Source: Propionimicrobium sp963511305 (lineage in GTDB: Bacteria; Actinomycetota; Actinomycetes; Propionibacteriales; Propionibacteriaceae). Taken from it: a stretch of DNA of 64,000 bases. The stretch is from positions 49,858 to 113,857 of the forward strand of contig CAUPIJ010000004.1 in NCBI GenBank assembly GCA_963511305.1, in the 5' to 3' direction. This document shows positions 1 to 7,939 of this stretch, piece by piece (the stretch's first letter is position 1; each line of letters begins with the position of its first letter). Under the pieces are notes generated by a model. The model was not told where the DNA came from. It made no database searches and saw only the letters and a program-made list of their open reading frames with translations. The position numbers and the translations under genes are program-made.

Positions 1-1270
1 ACATCTCGCGGGCGCGCTCGCGCGCCTGCTCGAGAGTGGTGTACCTGAAGCGCAGCGCGTTCCTAGCCCAAACCGGGTTGGTATAGGACAGGAACGGGAT
101 CACGTAGACCTCGGAATCCCAGAAGTAGTGACCCTCGTAGCCGTCGCCAGTCACGCCCTTCGCCGAGATACCTAGACCGTCGGATCGACCGGCGGCCTGA
201 GCCAGCTCGAAGAGGCACCAGCGGACGGCCTGCTGAATCCGCTCGTGGCCACCAACCAGCACGTCACTTCGGCGCCAAAAACCATCGAGCACCGACTTGT
301 GCGCAGCAAGCGTCTGCTCGAAGCCCTGGTTGCGCACCCGGTCGAGGGTGCGGCGGACGCGGTCGCTGAGTTCACGCACCGGCACCGACCTCGAGGTGTG
401 ATACGCGACGGCCTTGGTGATCAGGATGGGCTCGCCCTGCCTAGCCGAGATCCGGTAGATCTTGCGCCCCATGTCGGAGGTGGTGTCGTCGAGCTCCTCG
501 AAATCGTTGTTGGTGATGATCTGGTGATCGGCACCCACGCCCAGCGTCATGCCGGAGTTAGCCACCCGATAGCCCAGGATCATTCGGCGCGGGCTGCACC
601 AGTTCATCTCGCCCAACAGGACGCGATGGTCGAAGCCCTGATTCTTTCGCGGATCCTTGATTCCGGCCTGCGGAGCCTCGGTGGTCTTGGGGTGCTGCGC
701 GAGGCTGTCGTAGTCCTCGGTGTTCACGATCTGCGAGCTGACGACCACCGGGGCGTCGCCCTCCAGCATCGTCACCTCGAAAGTCATCAGCGCCAGGTGG
801 CGATCAGCCAGGCTGACCACGCGGCGACTGCGCACCTGAACGCGCTTGCCGGACGGGGTTCGCCAGATCAGCTTGCGGCGCAGCACACCGTCACGGAAGT
901 CCAGGGAGCGCTCGTAGTCAACCAGATCTGCCACCGAGATGATCAGCGGCTCGTCGTCGACGTAGAGCTTGATGATGTGTGAGGCGGGAACGTTGACCAG
1001 CGTCTGGCCGGTCTTCGCGAAGCCGAAGGCACTCTCGGCGTGCTTGATCTCCCAGGTTTCGTGGAAACCGTTGATGAACGTGCCGTTCTTGTAGCTCGGG
1101 CGGGTCTCCTCGGGGATGGCCCGGATGCCCAGGTAACCGTTTGCGGTGGCGAACAGCGTCTCGGTGATGCCCAGGTCTTCACTGCTCGGGTATTTCTCAA
1201 CCAGCCGCCACGGCTCGATCGGAAAGCGTTCTACGTCTACCGGATCTTCGCGAGTTTGTGGGGAGATCAT
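1..1270 (-). CDS. GH65-family disaccharide phosphorylase (kojibiose/trehalose/maltose type), 3' end cut by window
   Basis: The frame is open from an ATG at 1270 to the window edge, giving the first 423 residues; the rest of the gene lies beyond base 1. The translation has the GH65 N-terminal beta-sandwich start (PWRLVEKYPSSEDLGITETLFATANG is represented by the conserved GITETLFATANGYLG region near residue 40) and, near residues 370-385, the GDGYEGHYFWDSEVY motif of inverting or retaining GH65 enzymes. Family members phosphorolyse a glucose disaccharide to beta-glucose 1-phosphate plus glucose. The catalytic acid should lie outside the window, so substrate cannot be called. The start overlaps the upstream beta-phosphoglucomutase stop (ATGA), so the two are translationally coupled and work in sequence: phosphorolysis, then conversion of beta-G1P to G6P. 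Confidence 0.9.
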   Translation of the reverse strand, partial: MISPQTREDPVDVERFPIEPWRLVEKYPSSEDLGITETLFATANGYLGIRAIPEETRPSYKNGTFINGFHETWEIKHAESAFGFAKTGQTLVNVPASHIIKLYVDDEPLIISVADLVDYERSLDFRDGVLRRKLIWRTPSGKRVQVRSRRVVSLADRHLALMTFEVTMLEGDAPVVVSSQIVNTEDYDSLAQHPKTTEAPQAGIKDPRKNQGFDHRVLLGEMNWCSPRRMILGYRVANSGMTLGVGADHQIITNNDFEELDDTTSDMGRKIYRISARQGEPILITKAVAYHTSRSVPVRELSDRVRRTLDRVRNQGFEQTLAAHKSVLDGFWRRSDVLVGGHERIQQAVRWCLFELAQAAGRSDGLGISAKGVTGDGYEGHYFWDSEVYVIPFLSYTNPVWARNALRFRYTTLEQARERAREM

Positions 1271-1953
1271 TCGGTCAACTCCTCAAGGTCGGATACCACC
1301 AACTGGGCGCCGGCGTCTTCGAGAGCCTTTTTACCCGCTCCCCTGTCGACGCCGATGACCAGCCCAAAGTTTCCTGCCGCGCCCGCCTTAACACCGGAGA
1401 TGGCGTCCTCCACGACCACGGCAGAGATAGTGGGCAGGCCGCAAAGCTCGGCTGCGTAGCTGTAGGTATCAGGCGCGGGCTTGCCCGCCAGCCCCTGGTC
1501 GCGGGCCACGTTACCATCAACAACGTGTTCGAAGTAGTCGCGGATTCCTGCGGCCTCTAGCACGTCGATCGCGTTTCGCGACGAGCTGACCACGCACATC
1601 TTTATGCCGGCAGCTCGGAGCTGATCGATGAGCTTCTTGGAACCGGGATATGCCTCGATACCGTCGCGCTTCAGGACGGTGGAGAAGTCAGCGTTTTTCA
1701 GATCGCCCAGACGAATCACCTCGTCCTCGCTGGGTTTCAGCCCGAGGCTCTCCAAAAAGTTGCGCACGCCCTCGTAGCGGGGCTTGCCGTCTACGTAGGC
1801 GTAGTAGTCGTCGTCGGTGTAGACCCGCGGGTCGCCGATCTCGCGCAGGTAGTCGTTGAACATCTGCGACCAGGCCTTGCGGTGAATCTGGGTTGTCGGG
1901 GTTAGCACGCCATCGAGGTCAAAAAGAATGACCCGGAATTGAGTCCAATCCAT
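1267..1953 (-). CDS. pgmB: Beta-phosphoglucomutase (HAD superfamily)
   Basis: This 228-residue cytosolic HAD protein carries motif I as FDLDGVLT with D12 and D14 as nucleophile and acid/base, a VVSSS motif II near residue 120, a KPAPDTY lysine motif III and VVEDAISG motif IV. The expected reaction is beta-glucose 1-phosphate to glucose 6-phosphate. The DGVLTPTTQIHRKAW cap entry is typical of beta-PGMs paired with GH65 phosphorylases, and here the GH65 gene follows with a 4-base ATGA overlap. That pairing is the best support for the specific function; a generic HAD phosphatase is the alternative. Confidence 0.88.
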   Translation of the reverse strand: MDWTQFRVILFDLDGVLTPTTQIHRKAWSQMFNDYLREIGDPRVYTDDDYYAYVDGKPRYEGVRNFLESLGLKPSEDEVIRLGDLKNADFSTVLKRDGIEAYPGSKKLIDQLRAAGIKMCVVSSSRNAIDVLEAAGIRDYFEHVVDGNVARDQGLAGKPAPDTYSYAAELCGLPTISAVVVEDAISGVKAGAAGNFGLVIGVDRGAGKKALEDAGAQLVVSDLEELTE

Positions 1954-2010
1954 GCCTACACCCTAAAGCAGAGCCAAAAGCTAACCAAGTATTGCCTTGC
2001 CGGATGCAAG

Positions 2011-3714
2011 TTACATCATCGGCGAGAACGTGCGCAGGATCGTGCGCAGCAGCCTGCGCGGCAGGCGGACGGATTTGGCCTGCTCGAGCGTAACCTCGCG
2101 GCTGAATCTTTCTAGCTCGTCGAAGTCCTTGGCCATCTCGGCGATAGCGGTGGTCTGGAACATCCAGACCGCGTTCTCCTGGTGCAGGTAGAAGCTGCGG
2201 AAGTCGAAATTGATAGTTCCGATGATCGCGAATTCGTCGTCGGCCACCATCTGCTTGGCGTGCAGGAAGCCTGGCGTGTACTCGAAAATCCTGACGCCGG
2301 CAGCCAGCAGCGGGGCGTAGTTAGACCGAGTCACCTCGTAGACAAGCTTCTTGTCCGGGATGCCGGGCACAAAGATTCGCACCCGCACTCCGGACTTGGC
2401 CGCAAAGATCAGGCAGTCCATCTGCTCCTGCGATGGCACGAGATACGGCGTGGTGAAGTCGACGTAATTCTGGGCGCGCGCAATCATCTGGCGGTAGCCC
2501 GACCAGCCGGTCGAGAAGTTGTCGAACGGGGTGTCGTCGAAGGCCAGGGTGACGCCGGGCGCGCTAATATCCCACTGCCTGCGCGGCTCGTAGTTCTCCA
2601 GCTCTGTCACCTCACCAGTGTTGAGATCCCAGAACGAGAAGTACAGCGTGGCCAGCCCCCAAACGCCAGGCCCCTCCATGCGCAGCACAGTATCGCGCCA
2701 GTGGCCGAAACGCTCGATGCGGTTGACGTACTCGTCTGCGACGTTAATGCCCCCGGTGTAGCCGATCTCGCCGTCGATGACCAGCAGCTTGCGGTGGTCG
2801 CGGTTGTTGTAGCGCAAGGTCAGGCCGGGGCCGAACTTGTTGATCGGTTGGGCCTTGATTCCCATGCCGCGAAGTCGCTTCTCGAAGCCCGCGGAGACCC
2901 TCAGCATCGAGCCGAAGTCGTCGTACATGAAGTAGACCTCGACACCCTCGGCGGCCTTGCGCTGCAGAACCTCCAGCAGGTCGTCGAGCATCGTGCCCTC
3001 CGCGACAATGAAGAACTCCAGCCCGATCCAGCGCTTGGCTCCCTCGAGATCCTTGAGTATCTGAACGAAGGCGTCGTCCCCCACCGGGTAGTAGGTGGTC
3101 TCGGTGTTGGTGTAGCCGACGAACGGGCCGACCGCCTCGAAGTAGGAGAGCTGTCTGCGTGCCCTCGGGTCAACGTCTCGCCCGACGGAGATCATGGAAC
3201 TGTTCTCCTTGATTACCTCAAGCTCGGCTGTGGAGTCCGGAAATTTTTCACCCTCGGAGCGCTTACCGGCGAGCTTCGCCTCCGCGATGGCGGCGGGGCC
3301 TGCCGTAACGGCCTCCGGCGCTCTGATCTGGTGTTGCCGAATGCCCTTCTGGATTTCTTGGTAGCGCTTCATCTGTCTTCCTGCCCCTGCTCGCGCACCG
3401 AACATCAGGTAGAAGACGCCACCAGCCAGCGGCACCAGGAGGATGACGATCGACCAGGCAAGCTTGTATTCAATCTGCATCCGCGAGTTCAGGATGTAAA
3501 AGACCACCAGGGCGCTGACGATCACGCCCACCGCTGCGCCCCAGCGCAGATAGGCTGCGCCGACGAAGACTAGCAGCACGAAGATCACCAGCTGCGCCAG
3601 CAGCGCGATGGCAGTCAAACCGAAGCGAAGCCAGGTGGCCGCGAACCGCTGGCCGCGCGGGTGCTTGTTCTGATTGCGTCCGACCTGGTATTTCTCGTGC
3701 GTCAAATTAGCCAC
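2011..3714 (-). CDS. cls: Cardiolipin synthase
   Basis: 567 residues with N-terminal membrane segments at about 30-60 and 62-105 and two phospholipase D HKD motifs: H307-x-K309-x4-D314 (NNRDHRKLLVIDG) and H485-x-K487-x4-D492 (FLHAKQMVADD). Such enzymes condense two phosphatidylglycerols, or PG and another phosphatidyl donor, into cardiolipin at the membrane. A PLD-nuclease-type N-terminal domain (short hydrophobic segment before residue 105) is also typical. The start is GTG at 3714; there is no Shine-Dalgarno sequence, but GATAAT lies 6 bases upstream, so the message may be leaderless. The gene stands alone, divergent from the kinase gene at 3786. Confidence 0.93.
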   Translation of the reverse strand: MANLTHEKYQVGRNQNKHPRGQRFAATWLRFGLTAIALLAQLVIFVLLVFVGAAYLRWGAAVGVIVSALVVFYILNSRMQIEYKLAWSIVILLVPLAGGVFYLMFGARAGAGRQMKRYQEIQKGIRQHQIRAPEAVTAGPAAIAEAKLAGKRSEGEKFPDSTAELEVIKENSSMISVGRDVDPRARRQLSYFEAVGPFVGYTNTETTYYPVGDDAFVQILKDLEGAKRWIGLEFFIVAEGTMLDDLLEVLQRKAAEGVEVYFMYDDFGSMLRVSAGFEKRLRGMGIKAQPINKFGPGLTLRYNNRDHRKLLVIDGEIGYTGGINVADEYVNRIERFGHWRDTVLRMEGPGVWGLATLYFSFWDLNTGEVTELENYEPRRQWDISAPGVTLAFDDTPFDNFSTGWSGYRQMIARAQNYVDFTTPYLVPSQEQMDCLIFAAKSGVRVRIFVPGIPDKKLVYEVTRSNYAPLLAAGVRIFEYTPGFLHAKQMVADDEFAIIGTINFDFRSFYLHQENAVWMFQTTAIAEMAKDFDELERFSREVTLEQAKSVRLPRRLLRTILRTFSPMM

Positions 3715-3785
3715 GCTTCAATTATCTAACAGAAGTTATGCTTCAATGTCATAGCAAACGTTTCTGACAAGCACGTAGGGTAAAA

Positions 3786-4352
3786 ATGCCGATCGACCTG
3801 ACGCTGCCAGCCGACTATGAGCGGCTGATCGCGATGATGAGCGAAGTGACGGTGGAGCGCCCCGTATTTCTGTTGGACGGCGGCTCCGGCGCAGGCAAAA
3901 CCCAGCTTTCCGAAACGCTGCTGCCACGCCTGCAGCAACGCTTCGACGGCATTCAGCTGCTCTCAATCGAGGATTTTTATCAGGGCTGGGATGGCCTGGC
4001 CGAAGCGGCCGACTACCTGGTGGACGGCATTCTGGCCAGCCCCAGTCCCGGCTATCTGGCCTGGGATTGGCACCGCGGCCGGCCCGACCGCTGGGTGGAA
4101 CTCGACCCAGCCGCTCCCCTGCTGATCGAGGGCTGCGGCACCATCACCACCAGGAGCGTCGAGTACAGCGATTTGGGCATCTGGCTGGAGCGCCCCGAGG
4201 AGCAGAGAAAGCAACTGGCCTTGGCTCGTGACGGCGACACTTTCGCGCCCTGGTGGGACGCCTGGGCAGAAAGCGAGCGGAAACTGCGCGCTAAGCATCC
4301 GCCGCTGGAGCTGGCCGACGTGAGAGTCACGTTCTGCGATTCGCTAGGCTGA
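3786..4352 (+). CDS. Uridine-kinase-like P-loop phosphotransferase
   Basis: 188 residues with a clear Walker A at 32-39 (GGSGAGKT) and a DFYQGWDGL segment that resembles the substrate loop of uridine/pantothenate kinase relatives (DDFY). A later stretch, LERPEEQRKQLALARDG, matches the LID region of these small actinobacterial ATP-binding proteins. The substrate cannot be read from sequence; nucleoside or other small-molecule phosphorylation is an inference. It ends 4 bases before the aroD start, so the two are probably co-transcribed. TAGGGT sits 4 bases before the ATG, and no Shine-Dalgarno is evident. Confidence 0.75.
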   Translation: MPIDLTLPADYERLIAMMSEVTVERPVFLLDGGSGAGKTQLSETLLPRLQQRFDGIQLLSIEDFYQGWDGLAEAADYLVDGILASPSPGYLAWDWHRGRPDRWVELDPAAPLLIEGCGTITTRSVEYSDLGIWLERPEEQRKQLALARDGDTFAPWWDAWAESERKLRAKHPPLELADVRVTFCDSLG

Positions 4353-4356
4353 AACG

Positions 4357-5064
4357 GTGAATACGCTAGATCTAAAGCCAGGGCAGCGCCCAAAGATCAT
4401 CGTGCCGATCGCCTGCCTGAGCACTGCGCAGGCGCTGGCTGTGGCTGAGCAAATCGGCAGATCAAGGGCGGACATGGCCGAGCTGCGCGTCGATATGCTC
4501 CAGGACTTAGCCGTCACCGAGCTGCTGGACGCGATCGCCGAGCCGCTTGCCGGCAAGCCGTTGCTGTTCACCTTCCGCACTGCGGCAGAGGGCGGCGCGG
4601 AGATCTCGCAGCAGCGCTACCTTGAGCTGATCGAGTTGGCAGCCGGGCACCCGAGCGTCGCGGCCGTCGATATCGAACAGGACTTCCCCGCGGCTGCCGA
4701 GGCTTTCGAGATCGCTAAGCAGGCAGGCGCCTCGATCATCGCCTCTTTTCACGACTTCTCGGCAACCCCGACGTCTGAGAAAATGCTTAGCCGACTACGC
4801 GAGATGATCGATGCGGGCGCAGCCGTCGCTAAGATCGCCGTGGCCGCTAACAGCTTGAATGATGTCGCCCGGCTGCTGGGAGTAAGCGCCAGATGCGGCT
4901 TCCCAGTCATAGCTATCTCGATGGGCGAAGCGGGCGCGATCAGCAGGATTTCTGGTCAGATATTCGGCTCAGTAGCAACCTTTGCCACATTGTCAGGCAG
5001 CTCCGCCCCTGGCCAGTTGAGCCTAGAAGAGACCATCGCCGGGCTCGACTGCTTCGACGTCTAG
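4357..5064 (+). CDS. aroD: Type I 3-dehydroquinate dehydratase
   Basis: 235 residues. The family residues are visible: the Schiff-base lysine K159 in AVAKIAVAANSLND, the general base H132 in IASFHDFSATP, and ELRVDML near residue 42. The enzyme dehydrates 3-dehydroquinate to 3-dehydroshikimate in the shikimate pathway. Class I enzymes are the less usual type in actinobacteria, which mostly use type II AroQ. The start is GTG at 4357, chosen because it lies 4 bases after the upstream stop. A strong hairpin follows the stop at 5072-5103. Confidence 0.92.
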   Translation: MNTLDLKPGQRPKIIVPIACLSTAQALAVAEQIGRSRADMAELRVDMLQDLAVTELLDAIAEPLAGKPLLFTFRTAAEGGAEISQQRYLELIELAAGHPSVAAVDIEQDFPAAAEAFEIAKQAGASIIASFHDFSATPTSEKMLSRLREMIDAGAAVAKIAVAANSLNDVARLLGVSARCGFPVIAISMGEAGAISRISGQIFGSVATFATLSGSSAPGQLSLEETIAGLDCFDV

Positions 5065-5066
5065 GC

Positions 5067-5103
5067 AAAAATCAGGGGCTCCGAAGATCCTCGGAACCCC
5101 TGA
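5067..5103. terminator. Bidirectional hairpin terminator after aroD
   Basis: Arms 5072-5084 and 5091-5103 pair over 13 positions with one mismatch. Read leftwards, the stem is followed at once by five T residues, so it is a strong terminator for the leftward pseudogene at 5117; read rightwards, the T-run (5113-5118) lies further off. Confidence 0.75.
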
Positions 5104-5116
5104 CTTGAATAGTTTT

Positions 5117-5392
5117 TTACAGCTTCACGGTCTTTCCGGTGCGAGCGGATTCCTCGGCTGCGATCGCCAGCTTCAGAGCCTCGCGGCCGGCCGCGAGAGC
5201 CGGGCCGACCTTGCGACCGAACATCGCGATCGGGAAGTTCCAGGGGCTGATCAGGTAGCAGGGCCCGACAGGCTCGTAGCTGACCACGCCCTCGTTTCCG
5301 TTCGGCAGCGTGAACTGGCGACCTAGCCCGCGTAGCGCCTCTGCCGCGAACCAGCGAAGGAAATTTGCGCAATACCCAACCTCGAATGTTAA
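5117..5392 (-). pseudogene. Chimeric remnant: aldehyde dehydrogenase fragment joined to the C-terminus of a Gfo/Idh/MocA (inositol-dehydrogenase-like) oxidoreductase
   Basis: The leftward frame contains no start that makes sense. From about 5386 to 5186 it reads as an ALDH segment: ANFLRWFAAEALRGLG, then EPVGPCYLISPWNFPIAM and RKVGPALAAG, which is the universal PWNFP and RK-GPALAAG region around the NAD site (roughly residues 110-175 of a normal ~470-residue ALDH). At about 5186 it switches in frame to REALKLAIAAEESARTGKTVKL and stops at 5117-5119; this is the typical end of inositol 2-dehydrogenase-like proteins. Both genes are otherwise missing. The tail, its stop and its terminator are intact, so this is the scar of a large internal deletion in a former leftward catabolic operon. 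Confidence 0.85.
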
Positions 5393-5539
5393 AACAATCC
5401 TAGTTGCCGATCAGCGCAAAAAGACAAAAACCGCATATCTAATGTCTCAGAACACCGTTTCCGGCTTCTTTGGCAGCCTTAGCTTGAAGTCCACGCTTGT
5501 GGTCGTTGCTGACGGAAGTGCTAATTGCGTCACTGCCGC

Positions 5540-5552
5540 TAGAATTGGCCAC
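5540..5552 (+). promoter_or_regulatory. Putative -10 box and leaderless start of cysS
   Basis: TAGAAT at 5540-5545 lies 7 bases before the cysS ATG at 5553, and the intervening bases have no purine-rich Shine-Dalgarno. This spacing puts transcription start at or next to the ATG. Confidence 0.55.
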
Positions 5553-6956
5553 ATGACTTTTCACCTATACGACGAGCAGCTCGGCAAGGTAGTCGAATTT
5601 GAACCGATCGTTCCCGGCGAGGTTTCGATTTACCACTGCGGGCTGACCGTGCAGGCTCCACCTCATCTGGGTCACATCCGTAAGGAAATCGTTTTCGATG
5701 TGCTGCGCAGGTGGCTCGAGGGCTGCGGCCTGAAGGTGAAAGTGGTAGCCAACGTAACCGATATCGACGACAAGATCATCTCCAAGTCTGCTGAGCAGGG
5801 CATGGAGTGGTACGAGTTGGCCTACGCCATGGAACTCGAACTGCACCGCGCCTATACCGCGCTAGGCTGCCGCCCGCCTAACTACGAGCCGCGCGCAACC
5901 GGCCACATACCCGAACAGATCGAACTGATCGAACGTCTGCTGGAACGCGGCCACGCCTACGTAGCTGACGACGGCTCCGCGAACGTCTACTTCGACGTGC
6001 GCAGTTGGCCCCAATATGGAGAGCTGTCACACCAGAAGATCTCGGAGATGGTCAACGACGAGGGTGCCGACAACAAGGGCAAACGCGACGCCCGCGACTT
6101 CGCGCTGTGGAAGGGCCACAAGGCGGGCGAGCCGGAAACCGCGTCCTGGCCCAGCCCGTGGGGACGCGGCCGTCCCGGCTGGCACCTGGAATGCTCGGCG
6201 ATGAGCCTGAAATACCTCGGCGCCGAGTTCGACATCCACGGCGGCGGTATGGATCTTAAGTTCCCCCACCACGAGAACGAGCTGGCGCAGTCCAGAGCCG
6301 CGGGCTTCGGCTTCGCGAAGTACTGGATGCACAACGCTTTCGTCACCGCGGCCGGCGAGAAGATGAGCAAGTCGCTGGGTAACTACGCCCGCGTCACCGA
6401 GGTCACCAAGCAGTACCCGGCTCGCGCGGTGCGGCTCTACCTGGCTCAGACGCACTACCGTTCGGTTATCGAGTTCTCCGACACCTCTCTGGAAGAGGCC
6501 ACCGCAAGGCTGGCCCGTATCGACAGCTTCCTGGAGCGTGCGGGAATCTCGGGCGTCCCGGAATTCAACTTCCATGATCTGCCGCAGGACTTCGTCCGCG
6601 CGATGGACGACGATCTCAGCACCCCGGCCGCGATCGCGGTGCTCTACGAGACCATCAAGGCGGGCAACAAGGCTCTCGACTCCGGCCAGGACGCTGCCGA
6701 GCAGCTAGCGGCCGCACGCGCCATGCTGCAGGTCTTCGGCCTCGACCCGCTGGCGCCGGAATGGGCGAACGCCACCAGCGGAGCCGATCACACCGAGATC
6801 GTCGACGGCCTTGTTAAGCTGGTTCTCGAACAGCGCACAGCTGCCCGCGAGCGCAAGGACTGGGCGAATGCGGACGCCATCCGCGACACCCTGACAGAAA
6901 TCGGCATCAAGGTCGAGGACACCCCCGCCGGCGCACGTTGGCAGATCGAAGGTTAA
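5553..6956 (+). CDS. cysS: Cysteinyl-tRNA synthetase
   Basis: 467 residues from the ATG at 5553. The frame is open further upstream (to 5310), but family homology begins exactly at MTFHLYDEQLGK and the upstream bases encode the antisense of a pseudogene. The class I features are the zinc-ligand C29, a HIGH-type PPHLGH (H38, H41), the WHLECSAMS zinc/active-site segment, GGGMDLKFPHHENE, and KMSKS near residue 270. It charges tRNA-Cys. A variant family member, MshC, makes mycothiol but starts differently and is shorter; the full anticodon-binding C-terminus here supports CysS. The rlmB start follows 3 bases after the stop, the usual actinobacterial cysS-rlmB pair. Confidence 0.96.
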   Translation: MTFHLYDEQLGKVVEFEPIVPGEVSIYHCGLTVQAPPHLGHIRKEIVFDVLRRWLEGCGLKVKVVANVTDIDDKIISKSAEQGMEWYELAYAMELELHRAYTALGCRPPNYEPRATGHIPEQIELIERLLERGHAYVADDGSANVYFDVRSWPQYGELSHQKISEMVNDEGADNKGKRDARDFALWKGHKAGEPETASWPSPWGRGRPGWHLECSAMSLKYLGAEFDIHGGGMDLKFPHHENELAQSRAAGFGFAKYWMHNAFVTAAGEKMSKSLGNYARVTEVTKQYPARAVRLYLAQTHYRSVIEFSDTSLEEATARLARIDSFLERAGISGVPEFNFHDLPQDFVRAMDDDLSTPAAIAVLYETIKAGNKALDSGQDAAEQLAAARAMLQVFGLDPLAPEWANATSGADHTEIVDGLVKLVLEQRTAARERKDWANADAIRDTLTEIGIKVEDTPAGARWQIEG

Positions 6957-6959
6957 ATA

Positions 6960-7868
6960 ATGCGAAAAGTAGGATCCGGCGGCAAGAACAAGCGCGCGCT
7001 TCGCGGCCGCGGCAACACACCGAAGGCCGAGGACCGCGTCTGGCACAAGGCGTATAAGGGCAACTCCCACAAGGGTAATAAGCCCCAGCAGCGCGGCAAC
7101 CGCAAGCCATCCAGCACCGGCCGCGGCGCCGGCCCCGACTGGGTGATCGGCCGCAACCCGGTGCTGGAGGCGCTGCGCGCGGGATTGCCTGTCAAGGTGG
7201 CGTACGTGGCAGAGGGCAGCGACCGCGACAACCGGCTGGCCGATATCTTCAAGTACGCGGCGGATAATTCCATCACGCTGCTGCAGACCACCCGCGCCGA
7301 GCTCGACCGCCTGACCGGCGGCTCTGTTCACCAGGGCGTGGCGATGCAGCTGCCCAGCTACGAATACGCCGACGCCCTCGACCTGATGTCGGACGCGCTC
7401 TACGACGACGAAAAACCAGCGCTGGTGGTGATGCTGGACGGCATCACCGACCCGCACAACCTGGGCGCGATCGTGCGTTCGGCGGCCGCGTTTAACGCGC
7501 ACGGCGTGGTGATTCCCGAGCGGCGTTCGGCGTCGATGAGCGCCGTCGCCTGGAAGTCCTCTGCTGGGGCTGCGGCCAGGATTCCCGTCGCCAAGGCAAC
7601 GAACCTGAACCGCGCGATCGACCAGTACAAGAAGGCCGGCTACACGGTAGTCGGCCTGGCCGCAGGCGACAACGACATCTCAGCGACCCCTGGCCTGGAC
7701 GGACCCGTGGTGCTTGTCGTCGGCTCGGAAGGCTCGGGCATCTCGCGTCTGACTCAGGAGAAATGCGACGTGCTCGCGTCCATCCCGATCAGCAACTCAG
7801 TCGAGAGCCTGAACGCTTCTGTTGCCGCGGCCATCGCCCTTTACGAAGTTTCCAGGGTGCGGGGCTAG
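6960..7868 (+). CDS. rlmB: 23S rRNA (guanosine-2251-2'-O)-methyltransferase, TrmH/SpoU family
   Basis: 302 residues. The first ~60 are very basic and low in complexity (RNA-binding tail typical of actinobacterial RlmB), followed by the substrate-binding domain starting at DWVIGRNPVLEALR and the SPOUT knot with the three motifs LDGITDPHNLGAIVRSA, VVGSEGSGIS and IPISNSVESLNASVAAAIALYE. It methylates the ribose of G2251 in the peptidyl-transferase P loop. It is in an operon with cysS. Confidence 0.94.
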   Translation: MRKVGSGGKNKRALRGRGNTPKAEDRVWHKAYKGNSHKGNKPQQRGNRKPSSTGRGAGPDWVIGRNPVLEALRAGLPVKVAYVAEGSDRDNRLADIFKYAADNSITLLQTTRAELDRLTGGSVHQGVAMQLPSYEYADALDLMSDALYDDEKPALVVMLDGITDPHNLGAIVRSAAAFNAHGVVIPERRSASMSAVAWKSSAGAAARIPVAKATNLNRAIDQYKKAGYTVVGLAAGDNDISATPGLDGPVVLVVGSEGSGISRLTQEKCDVLASIPISNSVESLNASVAAAIALYEVSRVRG

Positions 7869-7939
7869 CATCCGGAATCTCTGTCTCCTCGAGCATAAAC
7901 AAGCCATAATTCAACTCATCCACTAGATCTAGGAGCAAC

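Noticed and set aside
7869..7939. Glycine riboswitch before glyA
   Set aside because: The gap is only 71 bases and has no glycine-aptamer features; AGGAG is a plain ribosome site.
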